Assembly (NCBI RefSeq): GCF_044386045.1
Contig: NZ_JBISCD010000040.1
Span: 806,001-870,000 of the forward strand
DNA length: 64,000 nt
Direction: 5' to 3'
Source of the DNA: Thalassobellus sediminis
Lineage (GTDB): Bacteria > Bacteroidota > Bacteroidia > Flavobacteriales > Flavobacteriaceae
Below the pieces are notes generated by a model, which had not been told where the DNA came from, did not search any database, and saw nothing but the letters and a program-made list of their open reading frames with translations. Below, in pieces: positions 1 to 8,501 of the stretch (positions are counted from its first letter, which is position 1; each line of letters starts with the position of its first letter). The translations under genes were made by a program, and so were the position numbers.

Positions 1-743
1 ACGATAACGTTTTAAATAAAGCAAAAGAATTGATGTCCAAAAATTCTAAAATTGATAACGCTAAAGATCTTATAGAAAATCATTTGCTTGTGCCTATGCA
101 GAGTCAGGAATTATGGGCAAGTGGCGTAACATATTATAACAGTAAATTAGGACGACAAGAAGAAAGTAAAGATGCCGGAGGAGGCGATTACTATGAACGT
201 GTATATAATGCCGATAGACCAGAATTATTTTTTAAAGCAACTATTAATAGAACAGTTCCATCTGGCGGAAAAGTAAATATTAGAAAAGATTCTACTTGGG
301 ATGTGCCAGAGCCAGAATTAACACTAGCCATATCGTCTTCAGGAAAAATAATTGGTTATACTGTTGGTAACGATATGAGCTCAAGAAGTATTGAAGGAGA
401 AAATCCATTGTACCTTCCGCAAGCAAAGACTTACGATGCTTGTGCAGGATTAGGTCCATGTATTTATTTAACAAACGAGCCACTATCTTTAGATACTAAA
501 ATAGTTATGCAAATAATTAGAAACGGGGAAACTGTTTTTGAAGAAAGTATTGAAATAAACAAAATAAAGCGTAAGCTAGAAGATTTAGTTAAATATTTAT
601 ACGAAGAGTGTTCTTTTGCTTACGGAAGCTTTTTAATGACTGGAACTGGAATTGTACCAACTACAGATTTCACATTACAAAGCGATGATAAAATTCTAAT
701 TTCAATAGATCATATTGGGACTTTAGTCAATTATGTAAGATGA
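1..743 (+). CDS. FAH-family sugar-acid dehydratase (partial, 5' end outside window)
   Basis: The frame is already open at the left edge (bases 3-29 read DNVLNKAKE ahead of the first ATG at 33), so the N-terminus lies outside. The fumarylacetoacetate-hydrolase fold is recognisable from the acidic metal-binding motif VPEPEL (bases 303-320) followed by GNDMSSR. Some members of this family dehydrate 2-keto-3-deoxy-pentonates. The gene is translationally coupled (ATGA overlap) to an esterase and followed by an alpha-ketoglutarate-semialdehyde dehydrogenase, so I infer a 2-dehydro-3-deoxy-pentonate dehydratase making 2,5-dioxovalerate (Weimberg-type oxidation). A true acylpyruvase or fumarylacetoacetase role is less likely in this context. 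Family call is firm; substrate is inferred. Confidence 0.85.
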   Translation, partial: DNVLNKAKELMSKNSKIDNAKDLIENHLLVPMQSQELWASGVTYYNSKLGRQEESKDAGGGDYYERVYNADRPELFFKATINRTVPSGGKVNIRKDSTWDVPEPELTLAISSSGKIIGYTVGNDMSSRSIEGENPLYLPQAKTYDACAGLGPCIYLTNEPLSLDTKIVMQIIRNGETVFEESIEINKIKRKLEDLVKYLYEECSFAYGSFLMTGTGIVPTTDFTLQSDDKILISIDHIGTLVNYVR

Positions 744-1621
744 GATTTTTAAAAGCTGTTTTTTATTTTTTTCTTCTAATCGTTAATATTTGTTTTAGTC
801 AAAAAAGCACTTATATTTTAGGTGAAGATTCAAAACAACACGATGACGTTCCCAGAGGAAAAGTCACAAAGCATATTTGGAAAAGCACTTTATTAGAAGG
901 GACTATACGTGAATATTATTTGTATATTCCAGAGCAGTATAATCCAAATGAAGCAGCAGCATTAATGGTTTTTCAAGATGGACATTCTTATGTAAATTTA
1001 GAAGGAGATTTTCGAGTGCCAACGGTATTAGATAATCTTATTTGTAAAAAAGATATTCCAGTAACCATTGGTTTGTTTATAAACCCTGGACATAAAAGTT
1101 TAGAGTTACCAGAAAACCCATATAGAGCAAGTAATAGGAGTATTGAGTACGATAGTTTAAATGATGATTATGTTCGTTTTCTTATTGAAGAATTGATTCC
1201 CGAAATAGGGAAAACGTATCATTTAACAAGCAATCCGAAAATGAGAATTATTTGTGGACTGTCTTCTGGTGGTATTTGTGCGTTTACAGCAGCTTGGGAG
1301 CGTCCAGATTATTTTAGTAATGTTATAAGTCATTTTGGTAGTTTTACAAATATTCGTGGCGGACACAATTATGAAGCTATGATTAGAAAAACACCTAAAA
1401 AAAATATTAAGGTTTATCTTCAAGATGGATCAAATGATTTGAATAATGAACACGGAAATTGGTGGCTTGCTAATTTGCAAATGGCTTCATCACTAGAATA
1501 TAAATCATATAATTATATGTTTGTTAAAGGTGATGGAAAGCACAATGGAAAGCATGGAGGCTCTGTGTTTCCAGAGGCTTTAAAATGGATTTGGTCTGAT
1601 TTTAAAAAAAATAGGAATTAA
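740..1621 (+). CDS. secreted alpha/beta-hydrolase esterase (Fes/esterase-D type)
   Basis: 293 residues. Residues 1-20 form a signal peptide ending CFSQ, so the enzyme is exported. The nucleophile elbow GLSSG places the catalytic serine near residue 175; a later DGSNDLN and the GDGKHNGKHGG stretch are good candidates for the Asp and His of the triad. The fold resembles enterochelin-esterase/feruloyl-esterase-like proteins (esterase PF00756 family). It starts inside the stop of the upstream dehydratase gene (ATGA) and lies 13 bases before the dehydrogenase gene, so it belongs to the same operon. A plausible job is removing ester substituents from plant or algal oligosaccharides before sugar-acid oxidation, or acting as a lactonase; the sequence does not decide between them. 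Confidence 0.85.
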   Translation: MRFLKAVFYFFLLIVNICFSQKSTYILGEDSKQHDDVPRGKVTKHIWKSTLLEGTIREYYLYIPEQYNPNEAAALMVFQDGHSYVNLEGDFRVPTVLDNLICKKDIPVTIGLFINPGHKSLELPENPYRASNRSIEYDSLNDDYVRFLIEELIPEIGKTYHLTSNPKMRIICGLSSGGICAFTAAWERPDYFSNVISHFGSFTNIRGGHNYEAMIRKTPKKNIKVYLQDGSNDLNNEHGNWWLANLQMASSLEYKSYNYMFVKGDGKHNGKHGGSVFPEALKWIWSDFKKNRN

Positions 1622-1634
1622 AAGAATTATAAAA

Positions 1635-3212
1635 ATGAAATTGATAGGAGGAAATTATATCGCGGGTTTAGTATCATCTGAAGGGAAAAGTACATTTAAA
1701 GGCATCAACCCTTTTGATGCTTCAGAGTTACCAACAGATTTTCATGAAGCAACTGAAGAAGAGGTCAATAAAGCAGTAATAAAAGCAAATGAAGCATTTA
1801 CTGTTTACAGTAAAAAAAGTGGTCATAATAAAGCTGATTTTTTAGATGCAATTGCTGATGAAATTTTAAATTTAGGAGATACTTTAATTGAGCGTTGTTG
1901 TGCTGAAACGGGTTTGCCTGTTGGAAGAATTACAGGAGAACGTGGGCGTACAATGGGTCAATTAAAATTGTTTGCCAATGTATTAAGAGAAGGTTCTTGG
2001 GTAGATGCTCGTATAGATACTGCAATTCCAGATCGTCAACCAATTCCAAAACAAGATATTCGCTCAATGCAAAAGGCATTAGGTGTTGTTGGAGTTTTTG
2101 GAGCGAGTAACTTTCCATTAGCATTTTCAGTTGCAGGAGGCGATACAGCTTCGGCTTTGGCAAGTGGTTGCCCTATAGTAGTAAAAGCACATCCATCACA
2201 CCCAGGAACATGCGAATTAATTGCTATAGCTATTAATGCTGCTGCAAAGAAAACCAATATGCCTGCAAGTGTTTTTTCAATGGTGCATGGTAAATCAGTA
2301 GCCGTTGGAATGGCCATTGTAAATCATCCTTTTGTTAAAGCGATTGGATTTACAGGTTCTAATAAAGGCGGTATAGCTATTTTTAAAGCGGCTAATGAGC
2401 GTGAAGAGCCAATTCCTGTATATGCAGAAATGGGAAGCACTAATCCTGTTTTTATTTTACCAAATGCTTTAAAAGAAAGTGGTGATGAAATTGCTCAAGG
2501 TTTAACCGGTTCGGTTACTTTAGGTGTTGGCCAGTTTTGTACAAACCCAGGAATTGTGTTTTTAAACAATGAAACTTCAGTTTCTGATTTTCAAGAAAAA
2601 CTATCTCAAAATTTTCAAGCAGTTGAAGCAAATACGATGCTTAATAGTGGTATTAAATCTGCATTTGATAATGGGGTTAATAATTTATCAAGTAAAAACA
2701 ACGTTGAATTATTAGCCCAAGGAAAAGAAAACAACCAGGGTTTTAAAGGTAGTGCACATGTATTTAAAACGTCTGCAAAAAACTTTTTAAACGAAAATTA
2801 TTTAGAAGAAGAAGTTTTTGGCCCTTCAACAATTACAATTACCGCAGATTCAAAAGATGAGTTATTAGCCTCAGCAAAAAAAATGAAAGGGCATTTAACA
2901 GCAACATTATTTGCAACCGAAGAAGATTTAGAAAACCACACTGATTTAATAGAAATTTTAGAACAAAAGGTAGGACGCTTAATTATTAATAATTTCCCGA
3001 CAGGTGTTGAAGTATGTCACTCAATGGTTCACGGAGGGCCATTTCCCTCAACAACTAATAGTAGGTCAACATCAGTAGGTACAGGAGCAATTACTCGTTT
3101 TACTCGTCCTGTATGCTATCAAAACTTTCCTCAGCATTTATTGACTGATGAATTGAAAAATGAAAACCCTTTGGGGATTATTAGAATCTTTAATGGGGAG
3201 TATAAAAAATAA
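1635..3212 (+). CDS. aldehyde dehydrogenase (NADP+), 2,5-dioxovalerate / alpha-ketoglutarate-semialdehyde type
   Basis: 525 residues, the usual length for this ALDH subgroup. The catalytic cysteine is Cys302 in GQFCTNPG and the general-base glutamate is Glu265 in AEMGSTNP; both contexts are typical of alpha-ketoglutaric-semialdehyde dehydrogenases rather than of betaine- or succinate-semialdehyde enzymes. It oxidises 2,5-dioxovalerate to 2-oxoglutarate, the last step of oxidative pentose, glucarate or hydroxyproline breakdown. As third gene after an FAH-family dehydratase and an exported esterase it most likely completes pentose or uronate oxidation feeding the TCA cycle. A strong bidirectional terminator follows at 3224-3253. 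Confidence 0.92.
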   Translation: MKLIGGNYIAGLVSSEGKSTFKGINPFDASELPTDFHEATEEEVNKAVIKANEAFTVYSKKSGHNKADFLDAIADEILNLGDTLIERCCAETGLPVGRITGERGRTMGQLKLFANVLREGSWVDARIDTAIPDRQPIPKQDIRSMQKALGVVGVFGASNFPLAFSVAGGDTASALASGCPIVVKAHPSHPGTCELIAIAINAAAKKTNMPASVFSMVHGKSVAVGMAIVNHPFVKAIGFTGSNKGGIAIFKAANEREEPIPVYAEMGSTNPVFILPNALKESGDEIAQGLTGSVTLGVGQFCTNPGIVFLNNETSVSDFQEKLSQNFQAVEANTMLNSGIKSAFDNGVNNLSSKNNVELLAQGKENNQGFKGSAHVFKTSAKNFLNENYLEEEVFGPSTITITADSKDELLASAKKMKGHLTATLFATEEDLENHTDLIEILEQKVGRLIINNFPTGVEVCHSMVHGGPFPSTTNSRSTSVGTGAITRFTRPVCYQNFPQHLLTDELKNENPLGIIRIFNGEYKK

Positions 3213-3223
3213 TTTTTAAAAAG

Positions 3224-3253
3224 AAAAAGCTACTCAGGGCTGAGTAGCTTTTT
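3224..3253. terminator. bidirectional intrinsic terminator
   Basis: AAAAAGCTACTCA, loop GGGC, then TGAGTAGCTTTTT: a perfect 13-base stem with A and T runs on either side. It lies between the convergent aldehyde dehydrogenase (plus) and the anti-sigma gene (minus) and can end both transcripts. Confidence 0.93.
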
Positions 3254-3312
3254 ATTCGATATTAATTTCCGAGCTTACTGAAAATCAATACCTGATAGAT
3301 CTAACCAAAAAC

Positions 3313-4812
3313 CTAAAACTTAATGGCGAATCCGGTATAAACACCTATAAAATAAGGTTTAAAATCGCCAGATGTATTATTGAATGTGTTAATTTGATAT
3401 TTGAACATAGGCTCTAAATTAAAGTCTATTTTTTTAGAAACCTGATAGTTTAATCCAAGACCAAAATTAGCACTATAACTTATTTTATTTAAGTTGGTAG
3501 CTTCTCCCAAAAGGATTCTAGTACCACTTTCTGCTTCAGAAGATATTTCATTATTGTTTAAAAAGAATGAGCTAAAACCACCAATAACATTAATACCTAA
3601 TTTCTTGTTTAATAAGGCATATTGAATTTCTATTGGAACTTCAATAAACCCTAAAGACTGATTAATAGACGTATTTGATGCACCAAATGATTCAGGACTT
3701 TCATTTGAAGCAAAATTTTCACCACTTACAAGTGAAATGTTTTCAGTAGTATTCTCGTTTGGTGAGGCATCAAGATTATTATTGTTACTAACACTTACAT
3801 TTTGAAGTGCGCGTTTACTGCTACTTACTCCAACTGATCTATATATAACAATGTTATTAGTGTTATAGCCTAGATTTACTCTATTAATACCAGATCGAAT
3901 ACTTAATTTTTTATTTAGAGCATAGCTAGTAGATATTCCGTAGCTCATATTAATTTCTCCTGTTTTAGAGTTACGATTAAATTGAGGATCTATAGAAGAG
4001 CCTTCTCCAAAACTATTAAAATATACAGGTGCAGCGTTTGGAGTAACACTCCATTTATTTACTTTTTCTTCTTTTTCAATAATATCTTTAGTTTTATCTA
4101 TTGCTTCTTCAATAGTTAGCGAGTTTTCTTTAGTTGTTTTGTTGTTTGCTAAAGAAGTATTTATTTCTTCAATATTAGATTTTGAAACTGTATTATTCTT
4201 AATAATATTTTTAGCACTATTAACATCAATTAGGGTAGTACTCTTTTCGTTTTGATTACTGTTTTTGTTTGTTTCTTCAAGATTATATGCAATTGTTGTT
4301 TCTGATTCTGTTTTTATTTTTATTATTGAATTAGAAATATTTGATTTTTTATTTGAAGATTTAGTATTGTTATTTCTGTTTCCAGAATCAGTTGTTTTTG
4401 CTATTGAAGAATTAGTTGAGCTATTAATTTTATTGATTAATGGTTTAGCCTTGTTTTGAGAACTTTTTTCTGTGTTTTCGTTTTCTTTATGATTAACTGT
4501 AATAACACTACTATTTTTATTTAAATCACCCGAATTTAAATTAATGGGATTACTATTTATTTTAGTCTCAATATCTACAATGGTATTTGTTTCTGGTTTA
4601 TCGGTGTTCATAAAATAAGTCCCACCAACAGTTAAAAGAAGCAATAATAATGCTGCAACACCTGCATAACGCCACCAAATAGGAATAATTCGCGTCTTTT
4701 CTTTATTTGTAAGTTTAGCCTCAATGTTTTTCCACACAGCATCACTAGGAGTAGCTTCAAAATCTTTGAGACCTTCCTGAAATAATCTATCGATATGCTT
4801 TTTTTCTTTCAT
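3313..4812 (-). CDS. dual membrane-spanning anti-sigma factor (N-terminal anti-sigma region, C-terminal outer-membrane beta-barrel)
   Basis: 499 residues in four parts. Residues 1-48 are a cytoplasmic anti-sigma-like segment containing FEATPSDAVWKNIEAKL; 49-67 are one inner-membrane helix; about 69-255 are a low-complexity Asn/Ser/Lys/Thr-rich linker; about 258-499 look like an outer-membrane beta-barrel, with alternating aromatic strands and a final FAIKF ending in Phe. The start overlaps the stop of the ECF sigma gene (TAATG), so the two are translated together. This architecture matches the dual membrane-spanning anti-sigma (Dma) proteins described in Bacteroides, which tie an outer-membrane barrel to a cytoplasmic sigma factor and affect outer-membrane vesiculation. 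The layout is seen; the function is inferred from the family. Confidence 0.82.
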   Translation of the reverse strand: MKEKKHIDRLFQEGLKDFEATPSDAVWKNIEAKLTNKEKTRIIPIWWRYAGVAALLLLLLTVGGTYFMNTDKPETNTIVDIETKINSNPINLNSGDLNKNSSVITVNHKENENTEKSSQNKAKPLINKINSSTNSSIAKTTDSGNRNNNTKSSNKKSNISNSIIKIKTESETTIAYNLEETNKNSNQNEKSTTLIDVNSAKNIIKNNTVSKSNIEEINTSLANNKTTKENSLTIEEAIDKTKDIIEKEEKVNKWSVTPNAAPVYFNSFGEGSSIDPQFNRNSKTGEINMSYGISTSYALNKKLSIRSGINRVNLGYNTNNIVIYRSVGVSSSKRALQNVSVSNNNNLDASPNENTTENISLVSGENFASNESPESFGASNTSINQSLGFIEVPIEIQYALLNKKLGINVIGGFSSFFLNNNEISSEAESGTRILLGEATNLNKISYSANFGLGLNYQVSKKIDFNLEPMFKYQINTFNNTSGDFKPYFIGVYTGFAIKF

Positions 4813-5354
4813 TATAATGATTGTGCACTTTGTGTTGTTTTATAATTTTCAATAGTTTGCTTCAAAGTTTGTCTAGCACGTGCTAGATTAGATTTTGAAG
4901 TTCCTATATTAATATTTAGCATGTCTGCTATTTCTTTGTGTGAATAACCATCAAGTACATATAGGTTAAAAACCATTCTGTATCTGTCAGGTAATTCTTG
5001 AATAATTTGTAATAGATAATCAATTGAAATTTCGTCTTCATCAATTTCTAATACAACATCTTCAATACTATTTTCATTTACTATATCAAAAACTTTTTCG
5101 GTTCTGTATCGTTGTAAAACAGTGTTTATAGTAATACGTTTTAACCAACCTTCAAAAGAGCCTTTATTTTTATATTGCCCAATTTTATTAAAAATTGTTA
5201 AAAACGCATCTTGCAAATTATCTTCTGCTTCAGCATAGTTTTTTGAATACTTTAAGCATACAGAGAATAGTTTACTCGAAAAGAGTTTATACAATTCTCC
5301 TTGTGCTTTGGTATCATTAATTTTACAATTTTCTATGAGTTGATTTAAACTCAA
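4812..5354 (-). CDS. ECF-type RNA polymerase sigma factor
   Basis: 180 residues, normal for an ECF sigma-70 factor. Region 2 is recognisable (YSKNYAEAEDNLQDAFLTIFNKI, read here as AEAEDNLQDAF then GSFEGWLKRI) and region 4 ends with YSHKEIADMLNINIGTSKS, the helix-turn-helix that reads the -35 element. It directs RNA polymerase to a specific regulon and would be held by the overlapping downstream anti-sigma/barrel protein. The upstream lipoprotein gene lies 24 bases away, so the three probably form one operon. Target promoters are not identifiable from this window. Confidence 0.92.
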   Translation of the reverse strand: MSLNQLIENCKINDTKAQGELYKLFSSKLFSVCLKYSKNYAEAEDNLQDAFLTIFNKIGQYKNKGSFEGWLKRITINTVLQRYRTEKVFDIVNENSIEDVVLEIDEDEISIDYLLQIIQELPDRYRMVFNLYVLDGYSHKEIADMLNINIGTSKSNLARARQTLKQTIENYKTTQSAQSL

Positions 5355-5378
5355 AATTAAACACGTATTAATTAATAA

Positions 5379-5786
5379 TTAATCTACAACAGGCACTTCT
5401 ATAGTTAAATATTGGTCGTGACCATTAGTATCTTCTCCTTGCCAAAATTTAAACACGTATGAACCATTATTTGTAACAATAAAATTAAAGCTTTCTTCTT
5501 CTAATACAGCAGGAAGTTCTATACAATTGTTCTCTTCAATAAAAAAGTCTATAGGAGCAACTGTACGGATATTATTTTCCTTAAGATAGTAAAACTCTTT
5601 AAAAGAATGGCAAGTAGTTGGCCTGTAATATGAAATGGTTATAGGATATGTTTCTCCTAAAACAAATTCATCAGGAATATCCACACTTTTTACCGGCAAA
5701 ACCTCAAAATTATAATTTGTACTATCACCGTCAACACTACATGAGGCTAATATTAGTGTTAGGCAAAGTACAAGTAATCTTTTCAT
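5379..5786 (-). CDS. small lipoprotein upstream of the ECF sigma gene
   Basis: 135 residues beginning MKRLLVLCLTLILASC, a lipoprotein signal with lipobox LASC and Cys16 as the lipidated residue. The mature part has beta-rich spacing and two pairs of cysteines (near 59 and 89) but no family that I recognise. It is first of a lipoprotein-sigma-anti-sigma set, 24 bases before the sigma gene, and could act in the same envelope-sensing pathway, although a chance neighbour cannot be excluded. Function unknown. Confidence 0.8.
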   Translation of the reverse strand: MKRLLVLCLTLILASCSVDGDSTNYNFEVLPVKSVDIPDEFVLGETYPITISYYRPTTCHSFKEFYYLKENNIRTVAPIDFFIEENNCIELPAVLEEESFNFIVTNNGSYVFKFWQGEDTNGHDQYLTIEVPVVD

Positions 5787-5861
5787 AGCAAAAATTTATT
5801 ATTAATACATGTACCATGTAGATGCAGTTGTAATAAAAAGGTTGCGCATAAAAATAAAAAA

Positions 5862-5879
5862 ATCCCGATAAATCGAGAT
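5862..5879. terminator. intrinsic terminator after recA
   Basis: ATCCCGAT and ATCGAGAT form an 8-base stem (one G-U pair in RNA) flanked by an A run at 5851-5861 and a T run at 5880-5884. Read on the minus strand it follows the recA stop by about ten bases. Confidence 0.8.
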
Positions 5880-5890
5880 TTTTTATTGTT

Positions 5891-6889
5891 TTAGCCTTTA
5901 ATGGCAATTTTTATTTTTTCTTCGAGTTCATCAAAAAGTTCTGGATTGTCTTTTATAATGGCTTTAACAGCATCTCTACCTTGCCCTAATTTAGTTTCGT
6001 CATAGCTAAACCAAGAACCACTTTTCTTAACAATTTCAAGTTCAACAGCAACATCTAGTATTTCTCCAACTTTACTAACACCTTCACCATACATAATATC
6101 AAATTCTGCCATTTTAAAAGGTGGTGCTACTTTGTTTTTCACCACTTTTACTCTGGTTTTGTTTCCTAAAACATCGCCATTACTATTTTTAATTTGTGTA
6201 GAACGTCTTATATCTAATCGAACAGAGGCGTAAAATTTTAAGGCGTTACCACCGGTAGTTGTTTCTGGGTTACCGAACATTACACCTATTTTTTCACGTA
6301 ATTGATTAATGAATATAACGGTACAATTCGTTTTGCTAATAGAGCCGGTAAGTTTTCTTAAGGCTTGAGACATTAAACGTGCGTGAAGTCCCATTTTAGA
6401 ATCTCCCATTTCACCTTCAATCTCACTTTTTGGTGTTAAAGCTGCTACAGAGTCTATAACAACAATATCAATTGCTCCCGATCTAATTAAGTTATCTGCA
6501 ATTTCTAAAGCTTGCTCTCCATTATCAGGTTGAGAGATAATTAAATTATCAATATCAACGCCTAAATTTTCAGCATAAAATCTATCAAAAGCATGTTCTG
6601 CATCAATAAAAGCTGCAATGCCTCCTGCTTTTTGTGCTTCTGCTATAGCATGTAGGGTAAGCGTAGTTTTACCCGATGATTCAGGTCCGTATATTTCAAT
6701 AACGCGACCACGTGGATAACCACCAACGCCTAAAGCAATATCTAAACCTAATGATCCAGAAGGAATAGATTCTACATCTACAACAGCGGCATCGCTCATT
6801 TTCATTACGGTACCTTTTCCGTAAGCTTTATCTAATTTATCTAATGTAAGTTTAAGTGCTTTTAATTTTGCTTCTTTTTCGTTGCTCAT
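5891..6889 (-). CDS. recA: recombinase RecA
   Basis: 332 residues, close to the usual RecA length. Walker A is GPESSGKT at residues 68-75; the catalytic-Glu segment (FIDAEHAFD), the Walker-B-like IVVIDSVAAL, the L1/L2 DNA-binding loops (around MGLHARLMSQALRKL and FGNPETTTGGNALKFY) and the terminal KNNPE-like region are all present. It polymerises on single-stranded DNA, catalyses strand exchange and activates LexA-type self-cleavage. It is a stand-alone unit with its own terminator; no SOS-like palindrome is obvious in its upstream region. Confidence 0.98.
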   Translation of the reverse strand: MSNEKEAKLKALKLTLDKLDKAYGKGTVMKMSDAAVVDVESIPSGSLGLDIALGVGGYPRGRVIEIYGPESSGKTTLTLHAIAEAQKAGGIAAFIDAEHAFDRFYAENLGVDIDNLIISQPDNGEQALEIADNLIRSGAIDIVVIDSVAALTPKSEIEGEMGDSKMGLHARLMSQALRKLTGSISKTNCTVIFINQLREKIGVMFGNPETTTGGNALKFYASVRLDIRRSTQIKNSNGDVLGNKTRVKVVKNKVAPPFKMAEFDIMYGEGVSKVGEILDVAVELEIVKKSGSWFSYDETKLGQGRDAVKAIIKDNPELFDELEEKIKIAIKG

Positions 6890-7104
6890 TTTTATTTATT
6901 TTTTTCTGAAGTAGTATGCTAAAATAGTATATCTTTTATCATCATACAATTTTATGACGCAACCTTTTTGTACATTTTGCATCTAGTAAATAAAGTGAGA
7001 AGATTTTATGCTATGAAATTGACTAACTAGAGCATTTTTACATGCTGATTAACTCAAACTAATTATTAAAGCATCTAATTTATTAGATGCTTTTTTATTT
7101 TAAA
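6890..7104. other. recA/trhO divergent intergenic region with orphan hairpins
   Basis: 215 bases upstream of both recA (minus) and the trhO promoter (plus), with no credible ORF. It holds a weak hairpin AGCAT/ATGCT near 7031-7046 and a strong terminator-like hairpin at 7068-7096. A TACATTTTG near 6970 is one base too long for the promoter consensus. See the finding on a possible small RNA. Confidence 0.5.
7068..7096 (+). terminator. orphan intrinsic terminator upstream of trhO promoter
   Basis: AAAGCATCTAA, loop TTTA, TTAGATGCTTT, then a T run to 7096: an 11-base perfect stem. No gene on the plus strand precedes it (recA is on the minus strand and points away), and it lies before, not after, the trhO promoter, so its transcript is not annotated. 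Confidence 0.75.
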
Positions 7105-7135
7105 TTGGGTACTTTTTTTTAAAACCGTACTTTTG
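7105..7135 (+). promoter_or_regulatory. trhO promoter
   Basis: TTG at 7105-7107, 20 bases, then TACTTTTG at 7128-7135, an exact fit to the Bacteroidetes primary-sigma consensus TTG-N19-21-TAnnTTTG. Transcription would start near 7142, giving a leader of about 34 bases to the ATG at 7176. Confidence 0.75.
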
Positions 7136-7175
7136 CGATTTAAAAATATTTTTTAACCTTAAAAATTAGTATAGC

Positions 7176-8246
7176 ATGCAACTGTACAATAAATTAAGCG
7201 GAAAAGAAAGAGCAGAATTAATCGATAAAGCAGGAAAAAATCGATTAACACTTTCTTTTTATCAATATGCCAAAATTGGCAATCCACAAATTTTCAGAGA
7301 CCACTTGTTTCTTACTTGGGACGCATTAGACATTTTGGGTAGAATTTATGTAGCTCACGAAGGTATTAATGGTCAATTATCATTACCTGCCGATCGTTTT
7401 AATGAGTTTAAAAATCATTTAGATTCTATTGATTTTTTAAAAGATATCCGATTAAATATTGCGGTAGAACAAGACAATAAATCGTTTTTAAAGCTTAAAG
7501 TGAAAGTTAGAAAAAAGATTGTTGCTGATGGTTTAAACGATGATTCGTTTGATGTTACCAATAAAGGGATTCATTTAAAGGCTGAAGAATTTAATCAGTT
7601 TATTGAAGATGAAAACACCGTTTTGGTCGATATGCGAAATCATTACGAAAGCGAAATAGGTCATTTTAAAAACGCCGTAACTCCAGATGTAGATACGTTT
7701 AGAGATTCTTTAGATATAATTGAAGAAGATTTAAAAGACCATAAAGAAGATAAAAATTTGGTTATGTATTGTACTGGAGGTATTCGTTGCGAAAAAGCCA
7801 GTGCTTATTTTAAACATAAAGGTTTTAAAAATGTTTACCAATTAGAAGGTGGTATTATTGAATATACAAGACAGGTAAACGAAAATCATTTAGAAAATAA
7901 ATTTCTAGGTCAGAATTTTGTGTTTGATGATCGTAGAGCAGAACGCATTAGTGATGATGTTATAGCTAATTGCCATCAATGTGGAGAACCTTTTGATGTG
8001 CATACCAATTGCGCTAACGAAGCGTGTCATTTATTATTTATTCAATGCCCTAAGTGTAAAGAAGACATGGAAAACTGCTGTTCTTCAACCTGTATGGACA
8101 TAAATAGATTGCCTCACGAAGAACAAAAAGCATTACGTAAAGGGCAAGGAAATAGCAACGATATCTTTAAAAAAGGGCGTGCAGATCATCTACCTTATAA
8201 AAAAGATTTAAGAAATATCTTTGAAACATTCAAAACTAAAGGTTAA
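7176..8246 (+). CDS. trhO: tRNA uridine(34) hydroxylase TrhO (rhodanese-domain, YceA family)
   Basis: 356 residues. The N-terminal part (1-120) is the UPF0176/TrhO-specific domain with AHEGINGQLS; a rhodanese domain follows with the active loop CTGGIR, Cys199; the C-terminal part carries a Cys-rich stretch (CHQCGEPF...CPKCKEDMENCCSSTC) usual for this family. TrhO hydroxylates U34 of wobble-position tRNAs using oxygen, giving ho5U. It stands alone behind its own promoter. Confidence 0.95.
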   Translation: MQLYNKLSGKERAELIDKAGKNRLTLSFYQYAKIGNPQIFRDHLFLTWDALDILGRIYVAHEGINGQLSLPADRFNEFKNHLDSIDFLKDIRLNIAVEQDNKSFLKLKVKVRKKIVADGLNDDSFDVTNKGIHLKAEEFNQFIEDENTVLVDMRNHYESEIGHFKNAVTPDVDTFRDSLDIIEEDLKDHKEDKNLVMYCTGGIRCEKASAYFKHKGFKNVYQLEGGIIEYTRQVNENHLENKFLGQNFVFDDRRAERISDDVIANCHQCGEPFDVHTNCANEACHLLFIQCPKCKEDMENCCSSTCMDINRLPHEEQKALRKGQGNSNDIFKKGRADHLPYKKDLRNIFETFKTKG

Positions 8247-8270
8247 TAAAGGAGTAATATATTTTCCGTT

Positions 8271-8340
8271 TAAATTGTTATTCCCGTTAAAACGGGAATC
8301 TAAATAAAGAATTTTGGTTTTAAGAAATTCTTTATTTGTT
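8271..8340. repeat. REP-like double hairpin downstream of trhO
   Basis: Two adjacent hairpins: ATTCCCGTT/AACGGGAAT (8280-8299) and AAATAAAGAATTT/AAATTCTTTATTT (8302-8337). The first resembles the widespread intergenic ATTCCCG repeat. The second can act as a weak terminator for trhO. The rest of the 8247-8501 gap is AT-rich; I see no ORF in it. Confidence 0.6.
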
Positions 8341-8501
8341 GGTATTTTAATCTTATCTTTACATCCAAACGGCTTTTTCAGAAATTTAATTTCAAAAAAT
8401 TGTTTTTTATTCTTGTTTTCGTGAAAGTGGAAAACTAAAAATATTTATAAACCTTCATTCGTAATAATCTAATTATTAACGAATTCAATATATAAAATCA
8501 T

